Shown: in pieces, positions 45,205-56,434 of the stretch
Layout of the letters: the number at the start of each line of letters is the position of its first letter
How positions within the stretch are numbered: the first letter of the stretch is position 1
NCBI RefSeq assembly: GCF_007667425.1
Contig: NZ_VDRC01000002.1
Location: forward strand, 1,079,072-1,143,071
DNA from: Microbacterium sp. 1.5R
GTDB lineage: Bacteria > Actinomycetota > Actinomycetes > Actinomycetales > Microbacteriaceae
Direction of reading: 5' to 3'
Length of the DNA: 64,000 nt
Translations under genes and position numbers: made by a program
Notes under the pieces: model-generated
What the model was told of the DNA's origin: nothing
What the model saw: the letters and a program-made list of their open reading frames with translations, nothing else
Databases searched by the model: none

Positions 45205-46113
45205 TCAGCGCGCAGAGCTTGAAGACAATTCTACGACCTCGGCGGCCGCAGCGGCGACGTCCTCGTTCACGACGAGGTGATCGAACTCGTTCTGGGCGGC
45301 GAGTTCGACCTTCGCGGTGCGCAGGCGGCGTGCCCTCTCCTCCGGCCCCTCGGTGCCCCGGCCGACGAGTCGATGGACGAGTTCGTCCCACGTCGGCGGC
45401 AGCAGGAAGATCAGTGTCGCACTCGGCTCGGCCTTGCGCACCTGACGCGCACCCTGCAGGTCGATCTCCAGCAGCACGGTCTTGCCTGCGGCCAGAGCGG
45501 CGTCGATCGGTGCACGGGGGGTCCCGTACCGGGACCGGTTGTGCACCACCGCGTACTCGAGCAGCTCGCCGGCATCGATGAGGCGGTCGAACTCGGCATC
45601 GTCGACGAAGTAGTAGTGCACGCCGTCGATCTCGCCGGGCCGGGGCGCGCGAGTGGTCGCCGACACCGACAGGTGGATCTCGGGATTGTGCTCGCGGATG
45701 TGCGCCGCGACCGTCCCCTTGCCGACGGCGGTCGGCCCGGCGAGCACGAGGAGTCTACTGCGCCCGCCGCGGGGCACGATCACCGGGAACCGCTCGTCGA
45801 GCCACCGCGAGAGCGAGACGCGCTGCCGGACCCCGAGGCCGCCGAGTCGCTTGACGGGAGAGATCCCGAGGTCGGCGAGGATGCGATCGCGCTTGCTCGC
45901 ACCGATGGCCGGGAGCGCGAGGAGGAAGTCGGTGATGCGCATCGACCCCTCGACCGAATCGGGATCGGCGCTCGCACGGGCGAGCACGCTCTGCGGAGTC
46001 GTCACGCGCATGGTGAGGTCGCGCTTCAGCGCCGCCCGGGCGCGGCGGCGCTCCACGGCCTTGCGGGCGGCGGCCGCGCGATCGACCTCGGGAACGGGAC
46101 GAGCCTCAGCCAC
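45205..46113 (-). CDS. gmk: Guanylate kinase fused to N-terminal mIHF-like DNA-binding domain
   Basis: The 302-residue protein is about 100 longer than normal Gmk. Residues about 10-109 match actinobacterial integration host factor: [47 protein letters not shown] with its helix-hairpin-helix-like DNA-binding stretch, and [13 protein letters not shown]. The kinase follows at about 118-302, with P-loop GPTAVGKGT (126-134), [22 protein letters not shown] (GMP site) and [14 protein letters not shown]. It phosphorylates GMP to GDP. In mycobacteria mihf and gmk are adjacent separate genes; here one frame encodes both. The GTG start overlaps pyrF by eight bases. Confidence 0.92.
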   Translation of the reverse strand: MAEARPVPEVDRAAAARKAVERRRARAALKRDLTMRVTTPQSVLARASADPDSVEGSMRITDFLLALPAIGASKRDRILADLGISPVKRLGGLGVRQRVSLSRWLDERFPVIVPRGGRSRLLVLAGPTAVGKGTVAAHIREHNPEIHLSVSATTRAPRPGEIDGVHYYFVDDAEFDRLIDAGELLEYAVVHNRSRYGTPRAPIDAALAAGKTVLLEIDLQGARQVRKAEPSATLIFLLPPTWDELVHRLVGRGTEGPEERARRLRTAKVELAAQNEFDHLVVNEDVAAAAAEVVELSSSSAR

Positions 46114-46947
46114 GGCTGACCTCTCTGTACTCGGCGACGCGCGCCTCGATGGCGTCGGCGAGCCCGTGCGGCCCAGCCGTGAGGATGCTGCGGCTCTCGC
46201 TCGCGATGACGGCGGGGCTCATCGAGCCGAAGCGACGATGCAGGTCGGCGGGCGATGCGCCCTGCGCACCGAACCCCGGCGCCAGGATGGGGGCGGCCGG
46301 TGAGAAGGCCGCGAGTCCGGCATCCGTCCAGTCGACGGTCGCACCGATCACGAAGCCGATGCTCCCCCACTCCCCCGTGCGGCCCCGTTCCGCGTTGCGC
46401 GCCGACACGACCGAGACGATGTCGGCGGATACCGAGCGCCCCGTCTCCGACTGCGACCGCTGCAGCGGCTCCGCCTCGGGGTTGCTGGTCGCCGCCAGCA
46501 CGAAGACGCCCTTGCCGTGCGCCTGCGCGAGATCGAACGTGCCGTCGAGCGCGCCGACCCCGAGGAACGGGTTCACGGTGAGCGCGTCGGCTTCGAACGC
46601 CGACCCGGGTGCGAGCCATGCTGACGCGTAGGCGTCCATGGTCGTGCCGATGTCTCCGCGCTTGGCATCGGCGATCACGACCAGACCCGCCGCCCGCGCC
46701 GCAGCGAGAACATCCTCCAGCGCGGCGAAACCCGCGGATCCGAACCGCTCGAAGAACGACACCTGCGGCTTGACGACACCCGCCCGTCCCGCGGTCGCCT
46801 CGACCACGCGGAGGCCGAACTCCCGCGTGCCCGCCGCATCCTGCCCGAGGCCCCAGGCGTCGAGAAGGGCAGCATGCGGATCGATGCCGACGCAGAGCGG
46901 GCCGCGCTCGTTCAGGACGGCGCGGACCCGTTCACCGAACGGAGTGG

Positions 46948-46951
<4 letters not shown>
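46106..46951 (-). CDS. pyrF: Orotidine 5'-phosphate decarboxylase (actinobacterial type)
   Basis: The 281-residue enzyme makes UMP from [34 protein letters not shown] and the catalytic [18 protein letters not shown] identify the longer PyrF type of mycobacteria. The GTG start overlaps the carB stop (GTGA). It is the last pyrimidine step in this operon; pyrD and pyrE are elsewhere. Confidence 0.95.
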
Positions 46952-50234
<3,283 letters not shown>

Positions 50235-50235
<1 letters not shown>

Positions 50236-51380
50236 TACTGAGCGTCCTTCTTGTTCGCGATGACCATCTCGCGGAAGCGGTCGAAGAGGTAGTTGGCGTC
50301 GTGCGGACCGGCCGCTGCCTCCGGGTGGTACTGCACCGAGAAGGCGGGGATGTCGAGGGCGCGCAGGCCCTCGACCACGTTGTCGTTGAGGCCGACGTGG
50401 CTGACCTCGACCTTGCCGTACCCGTGCGGGCTGTCGAACGAGCCGTCGAGCGGGGCGTCGACCGCGAACCCGTGGTTGTGCGCGGTGATCTCCACCCGAC
50501 CTGTCTGCTTGTCGAGCACCGGCTGATTGATGCCGCGATGGCCGAACGGCAGCTTGTAGGTGCCGAGACCGAGGGCGCGGCCGAGCAGCTGGTTGCCGAA
50601 GCAGATGCCGAAGAACGGCAGCCCGTCGTCGAGGACGGAGCGGAGCAGTTCGACGTGGTCGCCGGATGCCGCGGGGTCGCCGGGGCCGTTCGAGTAGAAC
50701 ACGGCGACGGGATCGATCGCGCGGACCTCGTCGATGGTGACGTCCTGCGGCAGCACGTGCACCTCGAAGCCGCGGGCAGCGAGGTTGTCGATCGTGGCCT
50801 GCTTGACGCCGAGGTCGAGGACGGCGAGGTTGCCGACCTTCTCGCCGACGGCATCCGTCACCGTCGCGACGTCGACCGAGACCTGCGCCGAGAGGTTCTG
50901 CCCGGCCATCTGGGGGGCCTCCCGCACGATGCGGAGCTGCTCATCGGCATCGAGATGCGCGGCCTCGCCCGAGAAGATGCCGCCGCGCATGGAACCGGCG
51001 GAGCGGATGTGGCGGGTGATGGAGCGGGTGTCGATGCCGCTGATGCCGACGATGCCGTCCTGCACGAGGATCTCGTCGAGCGAGGCGTTCGCCCGCCAGT
51101 TCGACACCACCCGCGAAGGGTCGCGCACGATGTAGCCGGCCACCCAGATGCGACGCGACTCGGTGTCTTCGTCGTTCATCCCGGTGTTGCCGATGTGCGG
51201 CGCGGTCTGCAGCACGATCTGCCCGGCGTAGGACGGGTCGGTGAGCGTCTCCTGGTAGCCGGACATTCCGGTCGCGAAGACGACCTCGCCGAGCGTGGTG
51301 CCGAGCGCACCGTAGGCGCGGCCGGTGTGGCGGGTACCGTCCTCGAGGACCAGGACGGCGGGTTCGGGGAGGGAGGTCAT
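50235..51380 (-). CDS. carA: Carbamoyl-phosphate synthase small subunit
   Basis: The 381-residue glutaminase subunit feeds ammonia to Car[18 protein letters not shown] opens the N-terminal domain. The class I amidotransferase domain has [17 protein letters not shown] with the nucleophile Cys, and [15 protein letters not shown] with His/Glu. The Asn after FG replaces the more usual His, which is common in actinobacteria. The ATG overlaps the stop of the PH-like membrane gene (ATGA). Confidence 0.96.
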
Positions 51381-51910
51381 GACTGTTCTCCTGTGTCGGT
51401 CGTGATGTCGTCGCCGGCGTCTGACGCGGGGACGAGTCGTTGCAATGCTGAGATGAAGTTCTTCGGGTCGCCATCGGTGACACGAAGGTAGGAATCGACG
51501 ACCGTGTCGTCGGCGGCGTTCCAGGCGACCCGCACGAGACCACCCGGCTCGACCACGCGGTCGATCGTGACGGTGGCCCTGTCCACGCCGGCGAGACGCT
51601 CGGTGGCGAGGAACACCGTCGGCGCGCCGTCGAGGCAGAGGGCGAGACCGCGGTCGGTCACCGCGACCTCGCCTCGCGCCCGATAGGCGAGCGGAGACAT
51701 CGTGAGGCGTTCGAGCGGCTGGTCGTGCTTCGTGGTCGACACGTACAGCACCTGATGCCGGTCGAGCACCTCGGCGTGCTCAGGCACTCCGAGCGGGGCG
51801 GCGAGCCCCGCGTCGCGTCGGAGCCGTCGCCGCCAGGCGAGGAGCATGGCCAGCAGCGCGAGCGCTGCCAGCGCGATCATCACGGCGATCGCGACGTCCC
51901 TGGGGATCAT
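51377..51910 (-). CDS. PH-like domain membrane protein of pyr operons
   Basis: The 177-residue protein has one N-terminal membrane segment ([21 protein letters not shown]) and a basic stop-transfer, then a beta-rich soluble domain with the pattern of the PH-like family ([55 protein letters not shown]). Homologues such as Rv1382 lie at the same place between pyrC and carA in actinobacteria; the role is unknown. The ends overlap both neighbours by four bases, so its amount is tied to theirs. Confidence 0.82.
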   Translation of the reverse strand: MIPRDVAIAVMIALAALALLAMLLAWRRRLRRDAGLAAPLGVPEHAEVLDRHQVLYVSTTKHDQPLERLTMSPLAYRARGEVAVTDRGLALCLDGAPTVFLATERLAGVDRATVTIDRVVEPGGLVRVAWNAADDTVVDSYLRVTDGDPKNFISALQRLVPASDAGDDITTDTGEQS

Positions 51911-53211
51911 GCGCGCAGCTCCTCGACGACCGAGCCGGACTCCACCGTCACCGTGCCGCCGTGGATCGTGTATTCGACACGGCCGGGCAGCTCACGACCG
52001 AGGTACGGCGAGTTCGCGCTGCGACCGTGCAGGTCTGCCGCCGTGAACACGCCGGCTGCGGACGCGTCGTACAGGGTGATCTGTGCGGGTGCTCCCACCT
52101 CGAGCGGCGTGCCGTGTCCGGCGAGGCGGCCGATGCGGGCGGGCGCGGCGCTCATGACGCGCGCGACGTCGCTCCAGCCGATCAGTCCGGTCTGCACCAT
52201 CGACTGGTGCACGACGCGCAGAGCGCTCTCGAGACCCACCATGCCGTTCGCCGCCGCCTGCCACTCGCACGCCTTGTGCTCGCTCGGATGCGGAGCGTGG
52301 TCGGTCGCGACGATGTCGATCGTGCCGTCGGCGAGTCCCTCGCGCACCGCGAGCACGTCCTCCTCGCGGCGGAGCGGCGGATTCACCTTGTACCGCGCGT
52401 CGTAGCCTCGCACCAGCTCGTCGGTGAGGAGCAGGTGGTGCGGCGTGACCTCGGCCGTCACCGCGATCCCCCGCTTCTTCGCCCACCGGATGATGTCGAC
52501 GGATCCCGCTGTCGACAGGTGGCAGACGTGCAGCCTCGATCCGACGTGCTCGGCGAGCAGCACGTCGCGGGCGATGATCGACTCCTCCGCGACGGCCGGC
52601 CACCCGGCCAGTCCCAGTTCTGCGGAGACGGTGCCCTCGTTCATCTGGGCGCCCTCGGTCAGACGGGGGTCCTGCGCGTGCTGCGCGATCACGCCGTCGA
52701 ACGACTTCACGTACTCGAGGGCGCGTCGCATGATGAGCGGGTCGAACACGCAGAAGCCGTCGTCGCTGAACACCCGCACCCTGGCGCGTGACGTCGCCAT
52801 GGCTCCGAGCTCTGCGAGCCGCTCGCCCTTCTGCCCCACGGTGACCGCGCCGATGGGCTGCACTGTGGCGTAGCCGGCGGCCTCGCCGAGCGCGAGCTCC
52901 TGCTCGACGACGCCGGCCGTGTCGGCGACCGGCGAGGTGTTCGGCATCGCGAAGACGGCCGTGAACCCGCCGGCCGCAGCGGCCCGCGTGCCGGTGAGGA
53001 TCGTCTCGGAGGCCTCGTAGCCCGGCTCACGGAGGTGGGTGTGCAGATCGACGAGGCCGGGCAGGGCGACCAGCCCGGACGCATCGATGACGCGAGCGCC
53101 CGAACGCTGCAGTCCGGAGCCGATCTCGGCGATCCGCCCGTCCTGCACGATGATGTCGGCGCTCTCGGCGCCGAGAAGTTCTGCGCCGGTGATGACGAGG
53201 GTCTCGCTCAC
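51907..53211 (-). CDS. pyrC: Dihydroorotase
   Basis: The 434-residue amidohydrolase cyclises carbamoyl aspartate. [15 protein letters not shown] holds the zinc-binding HxH; the later KAHQDP-type stretch, [17 protein letters not shown], the HHLLLTD motif and [12 protein letters not shown] carry the remaining ligands. It is the class I type seen in Gram-positive bacteria. The GTG start overlaps the pyrB stop (GTGA). Confidence 0.95.
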   Translation of the reverse strand: MSETLVITGAELLGAESADIIVQDGRIAEIGSGLQRSGARVIDASGLVALPGLVDLHTHLREPGYEASETILTGTRAAAAGGFTAVFAMPNTSPVADTAGVVEQELALGEAAGYATVQPIGAVTVGQKGERLAELGAMATSRARVRVFSDDGFCVFDPLIMRRALEYVKSFDGVIAQHAQDPRLTEGAQMNEGTVSAELGLAGWPAVAEESIIARDVLLAEHVGSRLHVCHLSTAGSVDIIRWAKKRGIAVTAEVTPHHLLLTDELVRGYDARYKVNPPLRREEDVLAVREGLADGTIDIVATDHAPHPSEHKACEWQAAANGMVGLESALRVVHQSMVQTGLIGWSDVARVMSAAPARIGRLAGHGTPLEVGAPAQITLYDASAAGVFTAADLHGRSANSPYLGRELPGRVEYTIHGGTVTVESGSVVEELRA

Positions 53212-54173
53212 AGGTCTCCCCCTCGTTCGTCGTCTCTTTCGCCCGCAAGGAGCAGGTACAGCACTGCCATCCGGATGGACACCCCGTTCGTGACCTGCTC
53301 CAGCACGGTGGAGCGCGGCGAATCGGCGGCCTCGGAGGAGATCTCCAACCCGCGGTTCATGGGTCCGGGATGCATGACAATGCTATCGTCCGGCAGAGCG
53401 GCAACGCGCCGTGCATCGAGCCCCCACCGGCGGGAATACTCCCGCTCAGTCGGGAAATACGCGGCATTCATCCGCTCCAGCTGGATTCGCAGCATCATGA
53501 CCGCATCCGGCTCGGCGGCCAGCGCCTCGTCGAGGTCGTAGACGACCCGCACCGGCCACAACGACACGTTCTGCGGCACGAGAGTCGGGGGCGACACGAG
53601 CGTCACCTCGGCGCCGAGAGTTGTGAGCAGCCAGACGTTCGACCGTGCGACGCGGGAGTGCAGCACGTCGCCCACGATCACGACGTGGATGCCCGACAGA
53701 TCGCGCCCGCGGCTCTCAGCGCCGAAACGGCGTTTGCGGATGGTGAACGCATCGAGCAGCGCCTGAGTCGGATGCTCGTGCGTGCCGTCGCCGGCGTTCA
53801 CGACTCCGGCGGAGATCCAGCCGCTCGTCGCGAGCGTCTGCGGGGCGCCGGAGGCGTGGTGCCGGATGACGACGGCATCCGCGCCCATGGCCTGCAGCGT
53901 CTGCGCGGTGTCCTTCAGGCTCTCGCCCTTCGAGACGCTCGACCCCTTGGCGGCGAAGTTGATCACGTCGGCGGAGAGACGCTTGGCCGCAGCCTCGAAC
54001 GAGATCCGGGTGCGGGTCGAGTCCTCGAAGAAGAGGTTCACGACGGTCTTGCCGCGCAGGGTCGGGAGCTTCTTGACTTCGCGCGACTGCGTGTCGGACA
54101 TGTCCTCCGCGACGTCGAGGATGCGAAGGGCGGTCGCGCGGTCGAGGGTGCGGGTGTCGAGCAGATGCCTCAT
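53208..54173 (-). CDS. pyrB: Aspartate carbamoyltransferase catalytic chain
   Basis: The 321-residue enzyme joins carbamoyl phosphate and aspartate. [19 protein letters not shown] is the carbamoyl-phosphate signature; [26 protein letters not shown] and [15 protein letters not shown] are family motifs. No pyrI gene is present, so allostery through a regulatory chain is not expected. The ATG overlaps the pyrR stop (ATGA). Confidence 0.96.
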   Translation of the reverse strand: MRHLLDTRTLDRATALRILDVAEDMSDTQSREVKKLPTLRGKTVVNLFFEDSTRTRISFEAAAKRLSADVINFAAKGSSVSKGESLKDTAQTLQAMGADAVVIRHHASGAPQTLATSGWISAGVVNAGDGTHEHPTQALLDAFTIRKRRFGAESRGRDLSGIHVVIVGDVLHSRVARSNVWLLTTLGAEVTLVSPPTLVPQNVSLWPVRVVYDLDEALAAEPDAVMMLRIQLERMNAAYFPTEREYSRRWGLDARRVAALPDDSIVMHPGPMNRGLEISSEAADSPRSTVLEQVTNGVSIRMAVLYLLLAGERDDERGGDL

Positions 54174-54700
54174 GCCTCGATCGTCACCTCCTCGGCGCCG
54201 TCGTATTCGCGCAGGCGCACGTTCACGCGCTCCTGACGCGACGACGGGATGTTCTTGCCGACGAAGTCCGGTCGGACGGGCAGCTCACGATGCCCGCGGT
54301 CCACGAGGATCGCGAGGCGGACGGCAGCCGGACGCCCGATCGACTGCAGGGCGTCGAGGGCGGCGCGGATGCTGCGGCCGGAGAACAGCACGTCGTCGAC
54401 GAGCACGACGGTGCGGCCGTCGACGCCCCCGGCGGGGATGTCCGTCGGATGGGGAGACCGGGTCGGGTGCTTCGCCAGGTCGTCGCGGAACAGCGTGACG
54501 TCGAGAGCCCCGACGGGCACCGACGTCTGAGCGATCTCGTCGATCAGACGGGCGAGGCGCTGGGCGAGAGCCACCCCGCGGGTCGGAATGCCCAGCAGGA
54601 CGAGGTCCTCCGCTCCCCGATTCGACTCGAGGATCTCATGCGCGATGCGGGTCAATGCCCGCGTGATATCGGCGTCGTGCAGCACGGTTCGTGCGCCCAT
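54170..54700 (-). CDS. pyrR: Pyrimidine operon regulator PyrR
   Basis: The protein has 176 residues from the ATG at 54700 with AAGGGAG at good spacing. The PRTase fold shows [18 protein letters not shown] and the PRPP loop [18 protein letters not shown]. PyrR senses UMP and binds pyr mRNA; it also has weak uracil phosphoribosyltransferase activity. In mycobacteria it represses by blocking the ribosome site of the leader, and the motif just upstream here fits that. It is the first gene of the pyr operon. Confidence 0.95.
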   Translation of the reverse strand: MGARTVLHDADITRALTRIAHEILESNRGAEDLVLLGIPTRGVALAQRLARLIDEIAQTSVPVGALDVTLFRDDLAKHPTRSPHPTDIPAGGVDGRTVVLVDDVLFSGRSIRAALDALQSIGRPAAVRLAILVDRGHRELPVRPDFVGKNIPSSRQERVNVRLREYDGAEEVTIEA

Positions 54701-54714
54701 CAGCCGCTCCCTTC

Positions 54715-54730
54715 TCCGCCTCACAGGACG
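54715..54730 (-). promoter_or_regulatory. Probable PyrR-binding sequence in the pyr leader
   Basis: The message reads CGTCCTGTGAGGCGGA, directly before the pyrR ribosome-binding site. It resembles the conserved CCnGnGAGGC loop recognised by PyrR in other bacteria. Binding here would cover the translation start, as shown for mycobacterial pyrR. The assignment is inferred from similarity and position. Confidence 0.5.
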
Positions 54731-54754
54731 GTGTTAAAGGTTGCTTGCCCCTCC

Positions 54755-54760
54755 ACCCTA
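54755..54760 (-). promoter_or_regulatory. Possible -10 box of the pyr operon
   Basis: TAGGGT on the minus strand lies about 55 bases before the pyrR start. A start site shortly after it would give a leader of about 50 bases holding the PyrR motif. The -35 region is weak. Confidence 0.35.
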
Positions 54761-54782
54761 TCGGAGGCGACGGGTCCGTCTC

Positions 54783-56360
54783 TCAGCTGGCCTCTCGATA
54801 GACGGCGTCGGTGACCTCGTCGATCTTCTTCGAACGGATCGGGTGACCGGTGGTCGAAAGGCACCGACCGGTCTTCAGGTCCCACTTCCAGTCGTGCATG
54901 CTGCACGTGAGGATGCCGTCCTCGTCGACCTTTCCGGTCTTCGTGAGGTCGGCCCGGAGATGCGGGCAGCGCCTCTGCACGACCCAGTCGCCGATCTCGG
55001 CGTCCTCCGTCTGATCGGTCTGCTCCTGGTACCAGTTCTCCACGTACTCGATGCGGTCGACCGACAGGCACTTGAGGAACGTCGTGAGGAACTCGTTGAA
55101 CTTGCCGCTGCGCCCCACCTGGAACTGCATCGAGAGGAAGATCGAGTTCGACCAGTCGATCTCGCGGTCGCGGATGTTCGTCGAGACGAGGTCGGCGGGG
55201 ATCGTGTACCAGTAGATGCACTCCTCGCCTGCGTACTCACGGACCTTGGCGCGCGGGAAGTCCACCACCATGTCGAGGTCGCCGATCCGGAATCGGACGT
55301 TCCCGCCGACCCCGAGCCGGATCGTGCGCGACTTCTTCAGCAGCGGCTCCCACCACGCCTTGAGCTCCTCCAGCATCTCCTGCGCCGGCATCACCTCCGC
55401 TCGGGAGGCCTCCTCGTCGCGGATCTCCTGCTGACGGGTGGCGCGCTGCTCCTCGAGGTAGTCCCACTTCTCATCGAAGATGTGCGCGAGCTCGGCCTCG
55501 GTGTAGAGGGTCTGCTCGGTCGTGACCGCGCCGTTCTCGACGGTCACGAGGGTGCCCGGCACGAAGAGCTGACCGTCGTACTGGGGCGTCAACTCGCGCA
55601 TGTGGGCGAGGAACTGCTTCTGATCCGTGAAGATCGATTCGCCGTTGCGTCCGACCCCGTTGAAGTCGAACAGGTCGTCGCGCAGGAACATGGGCGGCCC
55701 GGCCATCGGGAAGACATGCGGGGCGTCGACCTTCTCGATGTAGTACATCGCCCGCTTGTTCTGCGCGTCGCGCTTCAGCTTCGCGAAGTTCTGCTTGGCG
55801 TCCATCGGCAGGTCGTAGACCATCGGCCACCAGATGGCGCCGGACACCTGGGTGAAGTACGCGTCCGGCTTGCCGAAGTGCAGCAGCTTCTCGAGGTCGA
55901 GCGGGTGCGAGTCGTTCTGGTTCAGCACCGACCCCGTACCGTCGTCGACGCTCAGCGAGGAGTCACCGATGGGCCCGTCGCTCGGGGCTCGGAGCGGCGT
56001 GATCATGATCTTCAGCTCACCGCGCTCGATGATCTCACCGGCCGGGGCATAGGTGATGTTCGTGTAGCCGAGGGCACGGATGTCGCGCTCGAGGTCGTCG
56101 ATGGGGTACTCCGGAAGGAGTACCTCGATGTCTTTCCGGATGTACCGCTCGAGCAGCTTCGGGTCGAAGTGGTCACGGTGCCGGTGCGAGATGTAGAGGA
56201 AGTCGGCGTCGCGACCGAAGCGCTCCCAGTCGAGCCCCCGATTGTCGGGGAACGGGAACCACGAGCCGAAGAAGGAGGGTCCGAGCACGGGGTCGCAGAT
56301 GATGTTCCCGCCCGCCGTCTCGATGAACATCCCGGCGTGGCCGAGTCCCGTGATCCGCAT
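54783..56360 (-). CDS. MBL-fold hydrolase with C-terminal Rieske domain
   Basis: The 525-residue protein is unusual in combining two metal domains. The N-terminal half is a metallo-beta-lactamase/UlaG-like fold: MRITGLGHAGMFIETAGGNI and ISHRHRDHFD (HxHxDH at 59-64). The middle section is helical and Glu-rich. The C-terminus is a Rieske [2Fe-2S] site: CPH at 465-467 and CSMH at 486-489 with WDLKTGRC between strands. CMP-Neu5Ac hydroxylase has a related mix but with the Rieske domain first. It may be an oxygenase or an electron-linked hydrolase; the substrate is unknown. AGGAGGAATGC precedes the ATG. Confidence 0.85.
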   Translation of the reverse strand: MRITGLGHAGMFIETAGGNIICDPVLGPSFFGSWFPFPDNRGLDWERFGRDADFLYISHRHRDHFDPKLLERYIRKDIEVLLPEYPIDDLERDIRALGYTNITYAPAGEIIERGELKIMITPLRAPSDGPIGDSSLSVDDGTGSVLNQNDSHPLDLEKLLHFGKPDAYFTQVSGAIWWPMVYDLPMDAKQNFAKLKRDAQNKRAMYYIEKVDAPHVFPMAGPPMFLRDDLFDFNGVGRNGESIFTDQKQFLAHMRELTPQYDGQLFVPGTLVTVENGAVTTEQTLYTEAELAHIFDEKWDYLEEQRATRQQEIRDEEASRAEVMPAQEMLEELKAWWEPLLKKSRTIRLGVGGNVRFRIGDLDMVVDFPRAKVREYAGEECIYWYTIPADLVSTNIRDREIDWSNSIFLSMQFQVGRSGKFNEFLTTFLKCLSVDRIEYVENWYQEQTDQTEDAEIGDWVVQRRCPHLRADLTKTGKVDEDGILTCSMHDWKWDLKTGRCLSTTGHPIRSKKIDEVTDAVYREAS

Positions 56361-56386
56361 GCATTCCTCCTGAGGTCAACCGTTCG

Positions 56387-56392
56387 ATTCTA
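56387..56392 (-). promoter_or_regulatory. Likely -10 box for the MBL-Rieske gene
   Basis: TAGAAT on the minus strand lies 26 bases before the ATG, leaving a short leader that contains the AGGAGG site. The -35 region is not clear. It suggests the gene has its own promoter rather than depending on the SNF2 gene. Confidence 0.45.
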
Positions 56393-56434
56393 CCGAGAGC
56401 CTCCTGTACGACCGCGGTGACCGGCCGGAGGAAA

